From a virus, in the IMG/VR virus record IMGVR_UViG_3300034374_012521, positions 1 to 64,000 of that record: a DNA stretch of 64,000 nucleotides; one strand, 5' to 3'. Numbering within the stretch: position 1 is the first letter of the stretch; each line of letters opens with the position of its first letter. Positions 32,707 through 40,413 of this stretch are shown here, piece by piece. The notes beneath the pieces were generated by a model that saw nothing but the letters and a program-made list of their open reading frames with translations, searched no databases and was not told the origin of the DNA. The position numbers were made by a program, and so were the translations under genes.

Positions 32707-32780
32707 GGCCGGAGGTGGGAATCGAACCCGGCGTCACGGTTAGTTTTAGCTAACTTGCTCTACCACTGAGCTACTCCGAC
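32707..32780 (-). tRNA. degenerate tRNA-like gene, anticodon uncertain
   Basis: Acceptor (GTCGGAG/CTCCGGC) and D arm (GCTC/GAGC) are sound, but GTTAG/CTAAC leaves only a 6-nt anticodon loop (CTAAAA) and the T stem CCGGG/CCCAC has two mismatches. The anticodon cannot be read with confidence. Possible pseudo-tRNA or tRNA with an odd loop. Confidence 0.55.
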
Positions 32781-32782
32781 TT

Positions 32783-32858
32783 TGGAGCGGAAGACGGGAT
32801 TCGAACCCGCGGCCCTCAGCTTGGAAGGCTGATGCTCTACCAACTGAGCTACTTCCGC
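32783..32858 (-). tRNA. tRNA-Gly (TCC)
   Basis: GCGGAAG/CTTCCGC acceptor, anticodon loop CTTCCAA, and an encoded CCA tail. Confidence 0.9.
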
Positions 32859-32863
32859 TTTTG

Positions 32864-32937
32864 CTCCCCCACCTGGGCTCGAACCAGGGACCTATTGATT
32901 AACAGTCAACCGCTCTAACCAACTGAGCTATGGAGGA
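32864..32937 (-). tRNA. tRNA-Asn (GTT)
   Basis: Anticodon loop CTGTTAA; TCCTCCA/TGGGGGA acceptor. Confidence 0.9.
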
Positions 32938-32942
32938 ATATA

Positions 32943-32979
32943 AAGGTCCGGGCCCAAAAAGGGCCCTTTTGAAGACCTT
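32943..32979. other. long perfect hairpin between tRNAs
   Basis: GGGCCC-AAAAA-GGGCCC flanked by AAGGTC/GACCTT arms. It has a T-run only on the plus strand, so it is more probably a processing or transcription-insulating structure than a terminator of the minus-strand array. Confidence 0.5.
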
Positions 32980-32981
32980 AG

Positions 32982-33054
32982 TTGCGGGAGAAGGATTCGA
33001 ACCTCCGACCTCCAGGTTATGAGCCTGGCGAGCTACCTCTGCTACCATCCCGCG
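32982..33054 (-). tRNA. tRNA-fMet (CAT), initiator
   Basis: Anticodon loop CTCATAA. CGCGGGA/TCCCGCA leaves C1 opposite A72, the unpaired end that marks bacterial initiator tRNAs. Confidence 0.88.
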
Positions 33055-33170
33055 ATATAATTAAAGGAAGGGAAATCTGGCGAGTACTTGTATTTGCCCG
33101 TTTCACACCGGTACCAAGCCTCCCGTCTTTTTCCAAATCCTTGCCTCTGTGAATAAGCACCCTTCCTTAG

Positions 33171-33242
33171 TTGCCCCTGCTGGACTCGAACCAACACTGA
33201 CGGAACCAAAATCCGCTGTCCTGCCAATTAGACGAAAGGGCA
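33171..33242 (-). tRNA. tRNA-Gln (TTG)
   Basis: Anticodon loop TTTTGGT; TGCCCTT/AGGGGCA acceptor. Confidence 0.88.
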
Positions 33243-33248
33243 AGATTG

Positions 33249-33322
33249 TGGGCCCAGCAGGGCTCGAACCTGCGACCTACTGATTATGAGTCAGTTGCTC
33301 TAACCAACTGAGCTATGAGCCC
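33249..33322 (-). tRNA. tRNA with CAT anticodon (Met elongator or Ile2)
   Basis: GGGCTCA/TGGGCCC acceptor with a normal pair at the end, anticodon loop CTCATAA. Elongator Met and lysidine-modified Ile2 cannot be separated by eye. Confidence 0.85.
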
Positions 33323-33385
33323 AAAAAAACAGGATGCTTTTTAAATATTTGCTGTATCAAAAAGTTGCTGTATGCATCCTTTTAG

Positions 33386-33467
33386 TACCGAGGGTCGGAC
33401 TCGAACCGACACACCATAAGGCGCTAGATCCTAAGTCTAGTGCGTCTACCAATTTCGCCACCCCGGC
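33386..33467 (-). tRNA. tRNA-Leu (TAG)
   Basis: Class II with a long variable arm; anticodon loop CTTAGGA. Confidence 0.9.
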
Positions 33468-33661
33468 ATTTGCAGGATATCGCTTAACCTGCGGTGAGTG
33501 TTCCTTTCACCTTGTTCTCTTTAAGAAATACTTCGGGTCTTTCAGGGTTTCTGATAGATGATTCGTTTGTTATGTGATTACTCCAAACCCTTTTTCTTCA
33601 TTCTAACATCATCATCTATTACAGCTTCACTGTATCTCTTTCCGATACTACGATTTTTTTG

Positions 33662-33748
33662 CGGAGAGAGTGAGATTCGAACTCACGATACCGTTTCCAG
33701 TACACTACCTTTCCAGGGTAGCACAATCGACCGCTCTGTCATCTCTCC
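33662..33748 (-). tRNA. tRNA-Ser (GGA)
   Basis: Class II; anticodon loop CTGGAAA; GGAGAGA/TCTCTCC acceptor. The 194 nt before the next tRNA downstream (33468-33661) show no convincing gene. Confidence 0.9.
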
Positions 33749-33750
33749 TG

Positions 33751-33838
33751 TGGCGGAGAGGGAGGGATTCGAACCCCCGGTACGTTGCCGTACGCCAGTT
33801 TTCAAGACTGGAGCATTCGACCACTCTGCCACCTCTCC
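33751..33838 (-). tRNA. tRNA-Ser (TGA)
   Basis: Class II; anticodon loop CTTGAAA; CCA encoded. It lies 2 nt from tRNA-Ser(GGA), so the two share a transcript. Confidence 0.9.
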
Positions 33839-33937
33839 GTATTCGGTTTTGTTCCACATTAGCCCTACCACACAGTGGACATGGGTAGGATTTTGACTAA
33901 GGTGCTCTGAAGAGCTTTACACCGAAAACCTGATCAG

Positions 33938-34010
33938 AGCCGCTGGAGGGACTTGAACCCCCGACAGGCTGATTACAAATCAGCTACTCTACCAGCTGAG
34001 TTACAACGGC
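33938..34010 (-). tRNA. tRNA-Thr (TGT)
   Basis: Anticodon loop TTTGTAA; GCCGTTG/CAGCGGC acceptor. Confidence 0.9.
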
Positions 34011-34132
34011 TTTTAGGCATTTTCCAACATGTCAAAGAACTGTTTGATTATTTGTCTTTTTTACATCCAGCAGGATATTATGTTTCCATACAAAAACACA
34101 AATAATTACATTTTTTCTCCTCTCAGAGTTTG

Positions 34133-34547
34133 TGGAGCTGGTGGGATTCGAACCCACGTCCAGCTAGGCACACCCAGAGAATCTCATTCACAGGCTTAGG
34201 TCATTTTTCTAAATAACCAAAATAGAAAGGTTTCATATATGTGGGAATCAAACCTATCGAAAGTACCTGGTCTCAGAGTTGGTTTAGACGGGCTCTGACC
34301 TGTGACCCGCATACTCCAGATCAACCATCGGAAGATCTAGACTTTCGACTTTCTGTTCCTAGGGAGTCGACCCCCGGTGCTTAGGCTGCAAGAGCAACTT
34401 CAGCGGTTTCAACAGAACCTAGTCCTGCCAAAACGAAAAATGGATTTTCGCCATTTGAAGTGTTACATAGGTTATTAAAGAGTTTCCAATGCTAACTCTG
34501 CCTGCAATTCAAAGAACGTTCGCCTCCTGTCGATTCCAGTCAGCCCC
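34133..34547 (-). ncRNA. ssrA: tmRNA (trans-translation RNA)
   Basis: 5' end GGGGCTGACTGGAATCGACA pairs with the 3' CAGCTCC, and the T arm is GTGGGTTCGAATCCCAC. The tag frame, read from GGC at 34450-34452 to TAA at 34381-34383, gives 23 residues starting GENPFFVLAG and ending ALAA. This is longer than the usual ~10, while keeping the protease-directing ALAA end. CCA is not encoded. The tmRNA would rescue stalled ribosomes or tag phage-relevant proteins. Confidence 0.95.
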
Positions 34548-34559
34548 ATTTCTGTTCAG

Positions 34560-34567
34560 CAAATTTA
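34560..34567 (-). promoter_or_regulatory. candidate Bacteroidota -7 element (TAAATTTG) for tmRNA
   Basis: Fits TAnnTTTG, the -7 box of the Bacteroidota housekeeping sigma factor, 12 nt before the tmRNA 5' end. A clear -33 TTG is missing, so support is moderate. Confidence 0.4.
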
Positions 34568-34599
34568 ATCTTTGTAAGAGATTAAAAAAACTGAGATAT

Positions 34600-34634
34600 A
34601 AAAAAACCCAAATCTTTTGAGGGATTTGGGTTTA
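34600..34634 (-). terminator. intrinsic terminator
   Basis: AAACCCAAATC/GATTTGGGTTT stem followed by a T-run on the minus strand. It ends the short transcript from the promoter at 34768 and separates it from tmRNA. Confidence 0.85.
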
Positions 34635-34662
34635 GATATATCTAGACTTCTTCTAAAACTAA

Positions 34663-34746
34663 CTATCTAAACCCGCAGGGTAAGTTATACCCTGTTGGGA
34701 ACGAACCCAACGTCCAAAGACACGATATTTGTTTAAATAGTTTCAT
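34663..34746 (-). CDS. 27-aa candidate peptide gene
   Basis: ATG 34744-34746, TAG 34663-34665. The peptide starts MKLFKQISCLWTLG, is hydrophobic and has two Cys. It has a complete mini-gene frame: GATATATAA 21 nt upstream and a strong terminator 29 nt downstream. The RNA itself might instead be the functional product, since the region GTTGGG-TTCGTT-CCCAAC can fold. Confidence 0.4.
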   Translation of the reverse strand: MKLFKQISCLWTLGSFPTGYNLPCGFR

Positions 34747-34767
34747 TCTAGATGAAGATTATGGTAA

Positions 34768-34776
34768 TTATATATC
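34768..34776 (-). promoter_or_regulatory. putative late promoter, GATATATAA
   Basis: 21 nt upstream of the 27-aa peptide start. Confidence 0.5.
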
Positions 34777-34834
34777 AAAGGACAAAAAAGTTTCCGCTTA
34801 TTCCGCTGTTTTATTAAGAAAATGAAATCCCGTA

Positions 34835-35950
34835 TTATTTCGACTCCACAAAGTATCTAAGTTTAGAGAATTCCAAAAACCTGGATGTATCTATATCATA
34901 CTCATCATGAGACAGCATTCCATCACCATCCAAGGATTCTATCGAGAACAAGAATCTAATTTTACCTACTCTCCAGATAGCATCTGGAATTTTGTACCAA
35001 GCCCATCCGCCATGGCTTAGTGTGTTGCTTTCCTCCATCATTAATTCACTCCCACATAGAAGTTTGAATTTAATTCTAACTAATGAAAATGGAGAATCCG
35101 AGCTTAAATGTAGAAGTATTCTTATATCACTAATATTATCCTTATTTACGTATGGGGAACACACAGAAGTTGTGTAAAGAGTGTATTCGTTCTTGTTATA
35201 TGCTAGCTTATCAATATCCCAATTTTCCCCAATTGGACCTCCGAAAAAATGGTCCAACTCATCGTTGGACTTAAAGATGGAATTCTCCCTTCCTGTGTTA
35301 GCGATGGAAGTTATGAAATCCTCAAAAACCATGTTCGGATATTTAGATACGAAATCTCTATTTTTCCTAATATTGAGATTGGGTATAAGGGATCTAACCC
35401 GGGAATTCATTCTCAGTATAAAAAGATGACTGTATACCCAATGAGATCTTGGGACTGAGAAAAAAATAGAGTCTAGATCCTTTCGTAATAATTCTTCCAG
35501 GAAAGAATTAATTTTTTTGCCAAAATCCTTAGGGAATATAAAGTCAGTTTCCATATAAACACAAAAATCATACCCCTTAGCAAAAGAAGCACCCAAAGAG
35601 GGGATAAAGAGGGATACAATAGCAGGAGTAAAATCTATCCAGCCTTTATAATCATAATATAAGGTAGATCCAGAAGGACCCTCTGTATCAACCCACTTGT
35701 AGCTAGGTATGTTTTCTACTAACGGTACAATTTCAGGGTTGAGAATATTTGAATCTTTAAAAGCAGATGTGTTGGTGTCGTTATAGAGGTAAAGGTCCAC
35801 CTTGTTTTTTATGCTGTCTGGGCAATCAAAGTGTGTCATTAATGTAACATCCCACCCAATACTCTTAATGGAAGAGATTATCTCAAGAAGATCCTTTTGT
35901 TTTTCTTCAGTGCTTGGAAATGATGATAATATAAAGTTACAATCTATCAT
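34835..35950 (-). CDS. putative GT-A-type glycosyltransferase
   Basis: 371 residues. CVYMETDFIFP (about residue 130) holds an acidic motif in the position of a DxD site, flanked by SFAKGYDF and FGKKINSFLEEL. Overall it resembles glycosyltransferase-like proteins of marine phage sugar islands, but the similarity is weak by eye. It lies 12 bp from the second carbamoyltransferase, so both may work on one glycan or modified base. Confidence 0.5.
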   Translation of the reverse strand: MIDCNFILSSFPSTEEKQKDLLEIISSIKSIGWDVTLMTHFDCPDSIKNKVDLYLYNDTNTSAFKDSNILNPEIVPLVENIPSYKWVDTEGPSGSTLYYDYKGWIDFTPAIVSLFIPSLGASFAKGYDFCVYMETDFIFPKDFGKKINSFLEELLRKDLDSIFFSVPRSHWVYSHLFILRMNSRVRSLIPNLNIRKNRDFVSKYPNMVFEDFITSIANTGRENSIFKSNDELDHFFGGPIGENWDIDKLAYNKNEYTLYTTSVCSPYVNKDNISDIRILLHLSSDSPFSLVRIKFKLLCGSELMMEESNTLSHGGWAWYKIPDAIWRVGKIRFLFSIESLDGDGMLSHDEYDIDTSRFLEFSKLRYFVESK

Positions 35951-35962
35951 AGATGGATTAAA

Positions 35963-37582
35963 CTAGTTGGCGAACACATTGGTAATAGTGTCATTTTTCC
36001 TCCTGGAAATTATATAATCTTCAGTTGCAATATAATCAAGAGAATCGTCGAGTAGATGTTTAATGACCTGGTGTGGATAATTATTAATAGGTTCCCCATG
36101 AGCATTTAATGAAGTATTCAGAACAACCGGGATTCCAGAAATATTATGATATGCCGAGATCAATTTATGAAAGTGTGGGTTTCTTTCCTTGTTTACTATC
36201 TGTGGCCTTGCTGTACCGTCTTCTGCATGTACAACTGCTGGTATTCTACCGAGCCATTCTTCCCTTGTGTCGTAGCACAAAGTCATAAATTCAGCAGTGT
36301 GTTTTGATTTCTCAATATGGAAAACATCTTGGCTGAATTCTTCTAACACCGAAGGGGCAAAAGGCATAATCTCGGTTCTTCTGAGCTTTTCATTAAGCCT
36401 TCTGTGTGTATCTTTATCAGTTGGCTTTACAACTATACTTCTATTTCCTAATGCCCTTGGACCATATTCTGTTCTTCCCACGAATACTCCTACAACTGAT
36501 CCTTCATCTACGAGTTGTGCAACCCTTTCGTATGTCATAGGTTCGGTTTTCAGATTCCCCTGGTTTTCACTAATGATAGAATCCCATGCTTCCCTACTAT
36601 GGCTTTCTCCAAGGAAAGCATTCTCGAGTCTAAATGACTCCGTTATTTCTCCAAGATCGTTTGCAACTTTAATTGCTGCACCCAGAGCTAAACCACTGTC
36701 AGACATTGCTGGGTGAATGTAGATTTCATCAAAAAGACCCAAATCGTTAATAAACATATTCATCTTAACATTTGCAAAGAGTCCACCAGAAAAACATATT
36801 TTTCTGTATTCGGGGAACCTTCTACTAAGGTCTTCGAGGAAATCCCTCATAGTTTCATCTGTTACCTTCTGAAGGGCAAAAGCAAAATCCGCCCTCAACT
36901 GCTTATCAGTAAAAACACCACGGGGCTTGAGAATATGTTCGCAGATATAGTGGAACCTAGCTTCGTGATTTGCAGGGCGAAAGTTCAGATCTCCACCATA
37001 ATGTATACAGTCCTTTATCAGCTTGTAGATCATCTCGTCGTGTCTACCATGAGCAGCCAAGCCAACTATTTTACCCTCATCCTTAAGCATCTTCCATCCT
37101 AGGTGTGTACAAGAAGATGCCCAAAGTCCTGCTAAAGATGCAGTAGTTGGAATGTGTTGTGAATGCACCACCTCATAATCCCCATCCTCGCAAAGCAAAA
37201 TTTTTCCTCTACTCCTGTTGCCTTTGCCGTCGTGGGAAACACTAAGAACTTTGCCTTTCATCCCAGAGGTAAAGTATGATCCAAGGGTGTGAGATAAGTG
37301 GTGTGATACCTCAGTTGTTCTTCCCATAAAGAACCCAATGTTCTGTTTAACAATCTCCTTTTTATAAAATGAAGAGATTGCGAAATAATCCACATTCGAA
37401 AGATCAATACCGTGATCCCTCTTTACCACTTCAAGACAATTGGTTGGGGGGGCAAGTACATTATAACAGGATTTTATCCCAGTAAGCTTTTCTTCCTCAT
37501 AAATTCCAAGTATTTTACCATCTTTTAATACAGCAACAGAAGTGTCGTGCGAGCAAAAACCAATTCCTAAAATAATACTCAT
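35963..37582 (-). CDS. NodU/TobZ-family carbamoyltransferase (second copy)
   Basis: 539 residues with the same domain order as the copy at 19584: GIGFCSHDTSVAVLKDG at the start, VSHHLSHTLGSYF as the metal-binding segment, and EYGPRALGNRSIVVKP with EIMPFAPSVLEE in the catalytic domain. The two proteins differ throughout, so they are ancient paralogues or separate acquisitions, not a recent duplication. One may act on modified cytosine and the other on a glycan. Confidence 0.88.
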   Translation of the reverse strand: MSIILGIGFCSHDTSVAVLKDGKILGIYEEEKLTGIKSCYNVLAPPTNCLEVVKRDHGIDLSNVDYFAISSFYKKEIVKQNIGFFMGRTTEVSHHLSHTLGSYFTSGMKGKVLSVSHDGKGNRSRGKILLCEDGDYEVVHSQHIPTTASLAGLWASSCTHLGWKMLKDEGKIVGLAAHGRHDEMIYKLIKDCIHYGGDLNFRPANHEARFHYICEHILKPRGVFTDKQLRADFAFALQKVTDETMRDFLEDLSRRFPEYRKICFSGGLFANVKMNMFINDLGLFDEIYIHPAMSDSGLALGAAIKVANDLGEITESFRLENAFLGESHSREAWDSIISENQGNLKTEPMTYERVAQLVDEGSVVGVFVGRTEYGPRALGNRSIVVKPTDKDTHRRLNEKLRRTEIMPFAPSVLEEFSQDVFHIEKSKHTAEFMTLCYDTREEWLGRIPAVVHAEDGTARPQIVNKERNPHFHKLISAYHNISGIPVVLNTSLNAHGEPINNYPHQVIKHLLDDSLDYIATEDYIISRRKNDTITNVFAN

Positions 37583-38226
37583 ATCCCTAATATGTTGTCA
37601 AATAAATCCTCGTTGCTTAAGCCAAGCCAGTTCTGTGGGTGATGCCAACTTGCATAGTAGGAAGCGTGATTTTCAAAAATACCTCCAGATTCCCAAAAGT
37701 CCCACGTGTTGCTTTGGATGTCGTGTTTTCCAATGTCGTAGGATGCATAGATTCCATTAGCTTCACAATATCCAATAAAATCCTTTTGTGGTTCAATAAT
37801 CTGAACTCTCCCTGAATAGTTTTTCTGGAGCCTGTCGTGAAACCTCGAGGAAACCAAAATGTGGCTACCGGTTTTCTTACCAAAGCTTTCTGCTTTTAAA
37901 AGCCATCTATAATTTACATCATAAGAGGGGGAGTCAAAGCGTAGAAGGATCTTTTTATCTTGCTCGTTATATGTGTGTTGGTAAAGCAAAACTGGCTCAA
38001 AATTTTCTATCCCCCAGATATTTACTTTCCACTTGGTTCTAAATTTTCTTAGATATTTATACCACGTAAATGGCTTGAATTCATGGTTTGAATAGATGAT
38101 TCCCCATTCTCCACCTATATCCTCATAAAGTTCAACCAAGAAATTTTCGGAGTGAAGATCTCCTATTTCTATTTTAGGGCCATCGATAAAATCTACTGAG
38201 GCCTTTATCTTTTCAAAATCTGTCAT
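37579..38226 (-). CDS. hypothetical protein, 215 aa
   Basis: Alpha/beta and rich in aromatic residues, with WHHPQNWLGL near the end. It overlaps the carbamoyltransferase start by 4 bp (ATGA), which implies coupling; it may be a partner or glycan enzyme. No family recognised. Confidence 0.55.
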   Translation of the reverse strand: MTDFEKIKASVDFIDGPKIEIGDLHSENFLVELYEDIGGEWGIIYSNHEFKPFTWYKYLRKFRTKWKVNIWGIENFEPVLLYQHTYNEQDKKILLRFDSPSYDVNYRWLLKAESFGKKTGSHILVSSRFHDRLQKNYSGRVQIIEPQKDFIGYCEANGIYASYDIGKHDIQSNTWDFWESGGIFENHASYYASWHHPQNWLGLSNEDLFDNILGI

Positions 38227-38280
38227 CTATTAATCTGTGAGATATTGATTATTTTAGACAATTTGCACGTATTGTTTCCA

Positions 38281-38314
38281 AAAAAAATCCCCAGGTTATT
38301 AACCCAGGGATTTA
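38281..38314 (-). terminator. intrinsic terminator of a noncoding transcript
   Basis: AAATCCC/GGGGATTT outer stem with an inner GGTT/AACC stem, then a T-run on the minus strand. It closes the candidate ncRNA. Confidence 0.85.
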
Positions 38315-38578
38315 AAATAACAGGATCGCTATTAGTATTATTCGGCTCTGCAGCTATATCTCTCTTTACGCCAATGAGAAGTTGACGTCGTGATTTTAGT
38401 TTTGAACCAGGTCACTGATCTCCGGGTCTTGTTAGTGAGTAAGCTTGCGCTCCACTACAACTAACTCTGCATCTAGTATAGAATAGGTTTGCTGTACCGA
38501 TCCTTTCACAGGTTTCATTCTCTTTTAACTTTGTATCTAATTAAGTATAAAGGGTTTGCTGTAAGAAACCTAATATTT
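38315..38578 (-). ncRNA. candidate structured noncoding RNA
   Basis: A 350-nt gap between genes (38227-38578) holds no credible frame but ends in a strong terminator. On the minus strand, AGGATCG (38498-38504) can pair with CGATCCT (38322-38328), closing a domain of about 180 nt. Inside are the hairpins ACGTCAA/TTGGCGT and GTTAGT/ACTAAC, plus a GCAA tetraloop. Two imperfect copies of a ~38-nt repeat (38526-38564 and 38461-38497) share TACAGCAAACC. It follows a Ro/TROVE-like gene by one small frame. Confidence 0.5.
38461..38564 (-). repeat. imperfect direct repeat, two copies
   Basis: Minus-strand copies at 38526-38564 and 38461-38497 share TACAGCAAACC, then TATACT and AGAT with AGTTA. The TACAGCAA core also occurs twice in the tRNA array gap near 33340-33375. 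Confidence 0.45.
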
Positions 38579-38854
38579 TCAAAGAACTCTTTGCTCTCTT
38601 AAGCTTTTGAATATTTCGTCAATATGCTTTTGTTCAATAAATCTTTTACTATCCCAGATGGCATTAAACAACCTTACAATTTCTTGCTCAGTATAGGATT
38701 CTGGCTGAAAGGAGGCTGTTCCACCTTTTTTAACCATTTCAAGAAGAAGGTCTGAAATATATCCTTCCTGAACTACCGTTTTTGCTAACTCACCCCTTTC
38801 AGATTCGGAGCATGAATACCAATATTCTTCTGGGTCAATATTTATATCTGCCAT
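38579..38854 (-). CDS. hypothetical protein, 91 aa
   Basis: Helical, acidic, with SESERGELAKTVVQEGYI as its most ordered part. The ATG at 38854 is preferred over an upstream TTG. It lies between the VWA protein and the ncRNA candidate. No family recognised. Confidence 0.55.
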   Translation of the reverse strand: MADINIDPEEYWYSCSESERGELAKTVVQEGYISDLLLEMVKKGGTASFQPESYTEQEIVRLFNAIWDSKRFIEQKHIDEIFKSLREQRVL

Positions 38855-38860
38855 CTTCAA

Positions 38861-40300
38861 TTAAATTATAATGTCTTTATACCTTTCAGAGAGGATAGTT
38901 TCGTTCATCACTTGGAGTGGTGAGATAATTTCACCCTTACAAATGCTTTTAAGAATTGCTGGTGAGAAACCACTTACCAAAGCTGTACCAGATTCAGTGA
39001 AAGAAACCGGCACGTTTCCACCTCGGGATTGAATATTCCAGTAGATGATGGAAGGCATTGTGTATCCTGCTTCAGCATACATCTCTCTGATCATTTCCTG
39101 TGCAGTAGGATTCCACTCTACAAGATCAGTTTTATTCCAATAAGACCTAGCCCTTGTCGCATTGTCGAATTCCATGTCGGAGAGGATCAAGATCTTCGTT
39201 GGCATTTCAGATGCAGGTACAGAATTTTTCACTGCCTGATCCAATATGTGTGAAAAGGTCTTTTGGAGATCTGTGTTCATACCCCAAGCAGCTCTAGATA
39301 ATTGCGAAAACCTCGACTTTAAATCACCCTTCAGTATTTGAATCTCTGGGTTAGCAGAGAAAGTTACAAAAGAGTCCTTAAACGCTCCCTCGTTTCTTTC
39401 AGAAATGTACATCCCTAAAGAGATTGCAACATCCAAGCAGTTAACATTAGAATTTCCACCAGCTGGTGTCACCATAGAACCTGAGGTGTCAACTACTGGA
39501 AGAATTCTTTCCTCGCTCCCCTCCGTGTAATCAGGAAGTGCTTTCCATTGCTCAGAGGCAAAGTCTGCATCTCCGTGTTTGAGAGTTTTGGTCACATCAT
39601 AAGGATAGACTGCAGCAGCATTTACTTTCTCCTCACCAGACCTTAGTTTCTCAAGATACAAATTATATCTCTCTGAATCATTTTTGTGAAATGCCTTGGT
39701 GTATCTTGCAGCTGCTACTGAAGGAAGCTTACCATATTCAATAGATTCCCAATCTTTAGCACACATAGCCTGCTCGACAACATTTGTGAGGCCGACCAGT
39801 GTCTTTCTATATTGCTTAGGCGTGAATCCTAAGAAATTTCTTAGCCTGTTTGCTACCGGACCCTTTCTAGGCATCCATTTAGCACAAAGCCCATTTTCGC
39901 TTTCGAGACCACTCTTTATTAGATCTAATGCAGGTGCTTCGAGCTTGGTGCCAATTAAAGTAAGCAAATCGTCCCACCTTCCATATTCTGGGATGAGATG
40001 TAGGTTTTTTCCTAGTATCTCTGGGTTGTCGCTTGCTAAATATGTAATAATATCCTTGAAGATCTGTCTTTCTCCTGCTCCGCCTCTGATGTCTCTTACC
40101 CAAAAAAGAATTCTCATGGCTGTAAGTGGATCCTCGTGAAACGCAAGTGAGAAGTTTGCAATAAGTCTTTGCTTATCCTGCCCTCTCATAGCACCAATCA
40201 TGAAGAATAAATCTACACAAGCATTCAAAGAAGATGAATTGGTTGTCATCCCATTTTCTGTGGTGGTGTTCTTGGTTCTAAGTGCGTCTACAAGTTTCAT
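38861..40300 (-). CDS. DUF2828-type protein: TROVE/Ro-like helical domain plus VWA domain
   Basis: The N-terminal ~270 residues are helical repeats with WVRDIRGGAGERQIFKDI and IPEYGRWDDLLTL, typical of DUF2828, a relative of the TROVE ring of Ro60. From about residue 275 a VWA domain follows with the metal site VVDTSGSM, then NTDLQ and ILSDMEFD. Ro-type proteins bind misfolded RNAs and small Y RNAs. A GGTATATAAA element lies 16 nt upstream. RNA binding is inferred from family resemblance. Confidence 0.75.
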   Translation of the reverse strand: MKLVDALRTKNTTTENGMTTNSSSLNACVDLFFMIGAMRGQDKQRLIANFSLAFHEDPLTAMRILFWVRDIRGGAGERQIFKDIITYLASDNPEILGKNLHLIPEYGRWDDLLTLIGTKLEAPALDLIKSGLESENGLCAKWMPRKGPVANRLRNFLGFTPKQYRKTLVGLTNVVEQAMCAKDWESIEYGKLPSVAAARYTKAFHKNDSERYNLYLEKLRSGEEKVNAAAVYPYDVTKTLKHGDADFASEQWKALPDYTEGSEERILPVVDTSGSMVTPAGGNSNVNCLDVAISLGMYISERNEGAFKDSFVTFSANPEIQILKGDLKSRFSQLSRAAWGMNTDLQKTFSHILDQAVKNSVPASEMPTKILILSDMEFDNATRARSYWNKTDLVEWNPTAQEMIREMYAEAGYTMPSIIYWNIQSRGGNVPVSFTESGTALVSGFSPAILKSICKGEIISPLQVMNETILSERYKDIII

Positions 40301-40316
40301 ATTACCGATTTTGGAC

Positions 40317-40326
40317 TTTATATACC
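40317..40326 (-). promoter_or_regulatory. putative late promoter, GGTATATAAA
   Basis: 16 nt before the ATG of the VWA protein. Confidence 0.45.
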
Positions 40327-40413
40327 TCTAAATGTTAGTTGTTTCTTATTTTTTGTAATGACAGCGCAAGATTAATTGGATATCCCGAGCTAAAAAAATA
40401 TTTCCGAAAAATT

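Noticed and set aside
33042-33227. Minus-strand frame across tRNA-fMet and tRNA-Gln
   Set aside because: Starts within tRNA-fMet and its codons spell tRNA sequence (VRVQQGQ type); a tRNA artefact.
33334-33896. Overlapping plus-strand frames in the tRNA array
   Set aside because: They read through antisense tRNA-Leu and tRNA-Ser genes and contain the usual tRNA-derived peptides ([14 protein letters not shown]).
38315-38400. Resemblance of AATACTAATAGC in the candidate RNA to the 3' end of 23S rRNA
   Set aside because: The match is one short string and its surroundings do not fold as in 23S rRNA; I treat it as chance.
38315-38578. Candidate RNA as tRNA, RNase P RNA or a group I intron
   Set aside because: No complete cloverleaf, no P4-type conserved blocks and no intron core were found by eye.
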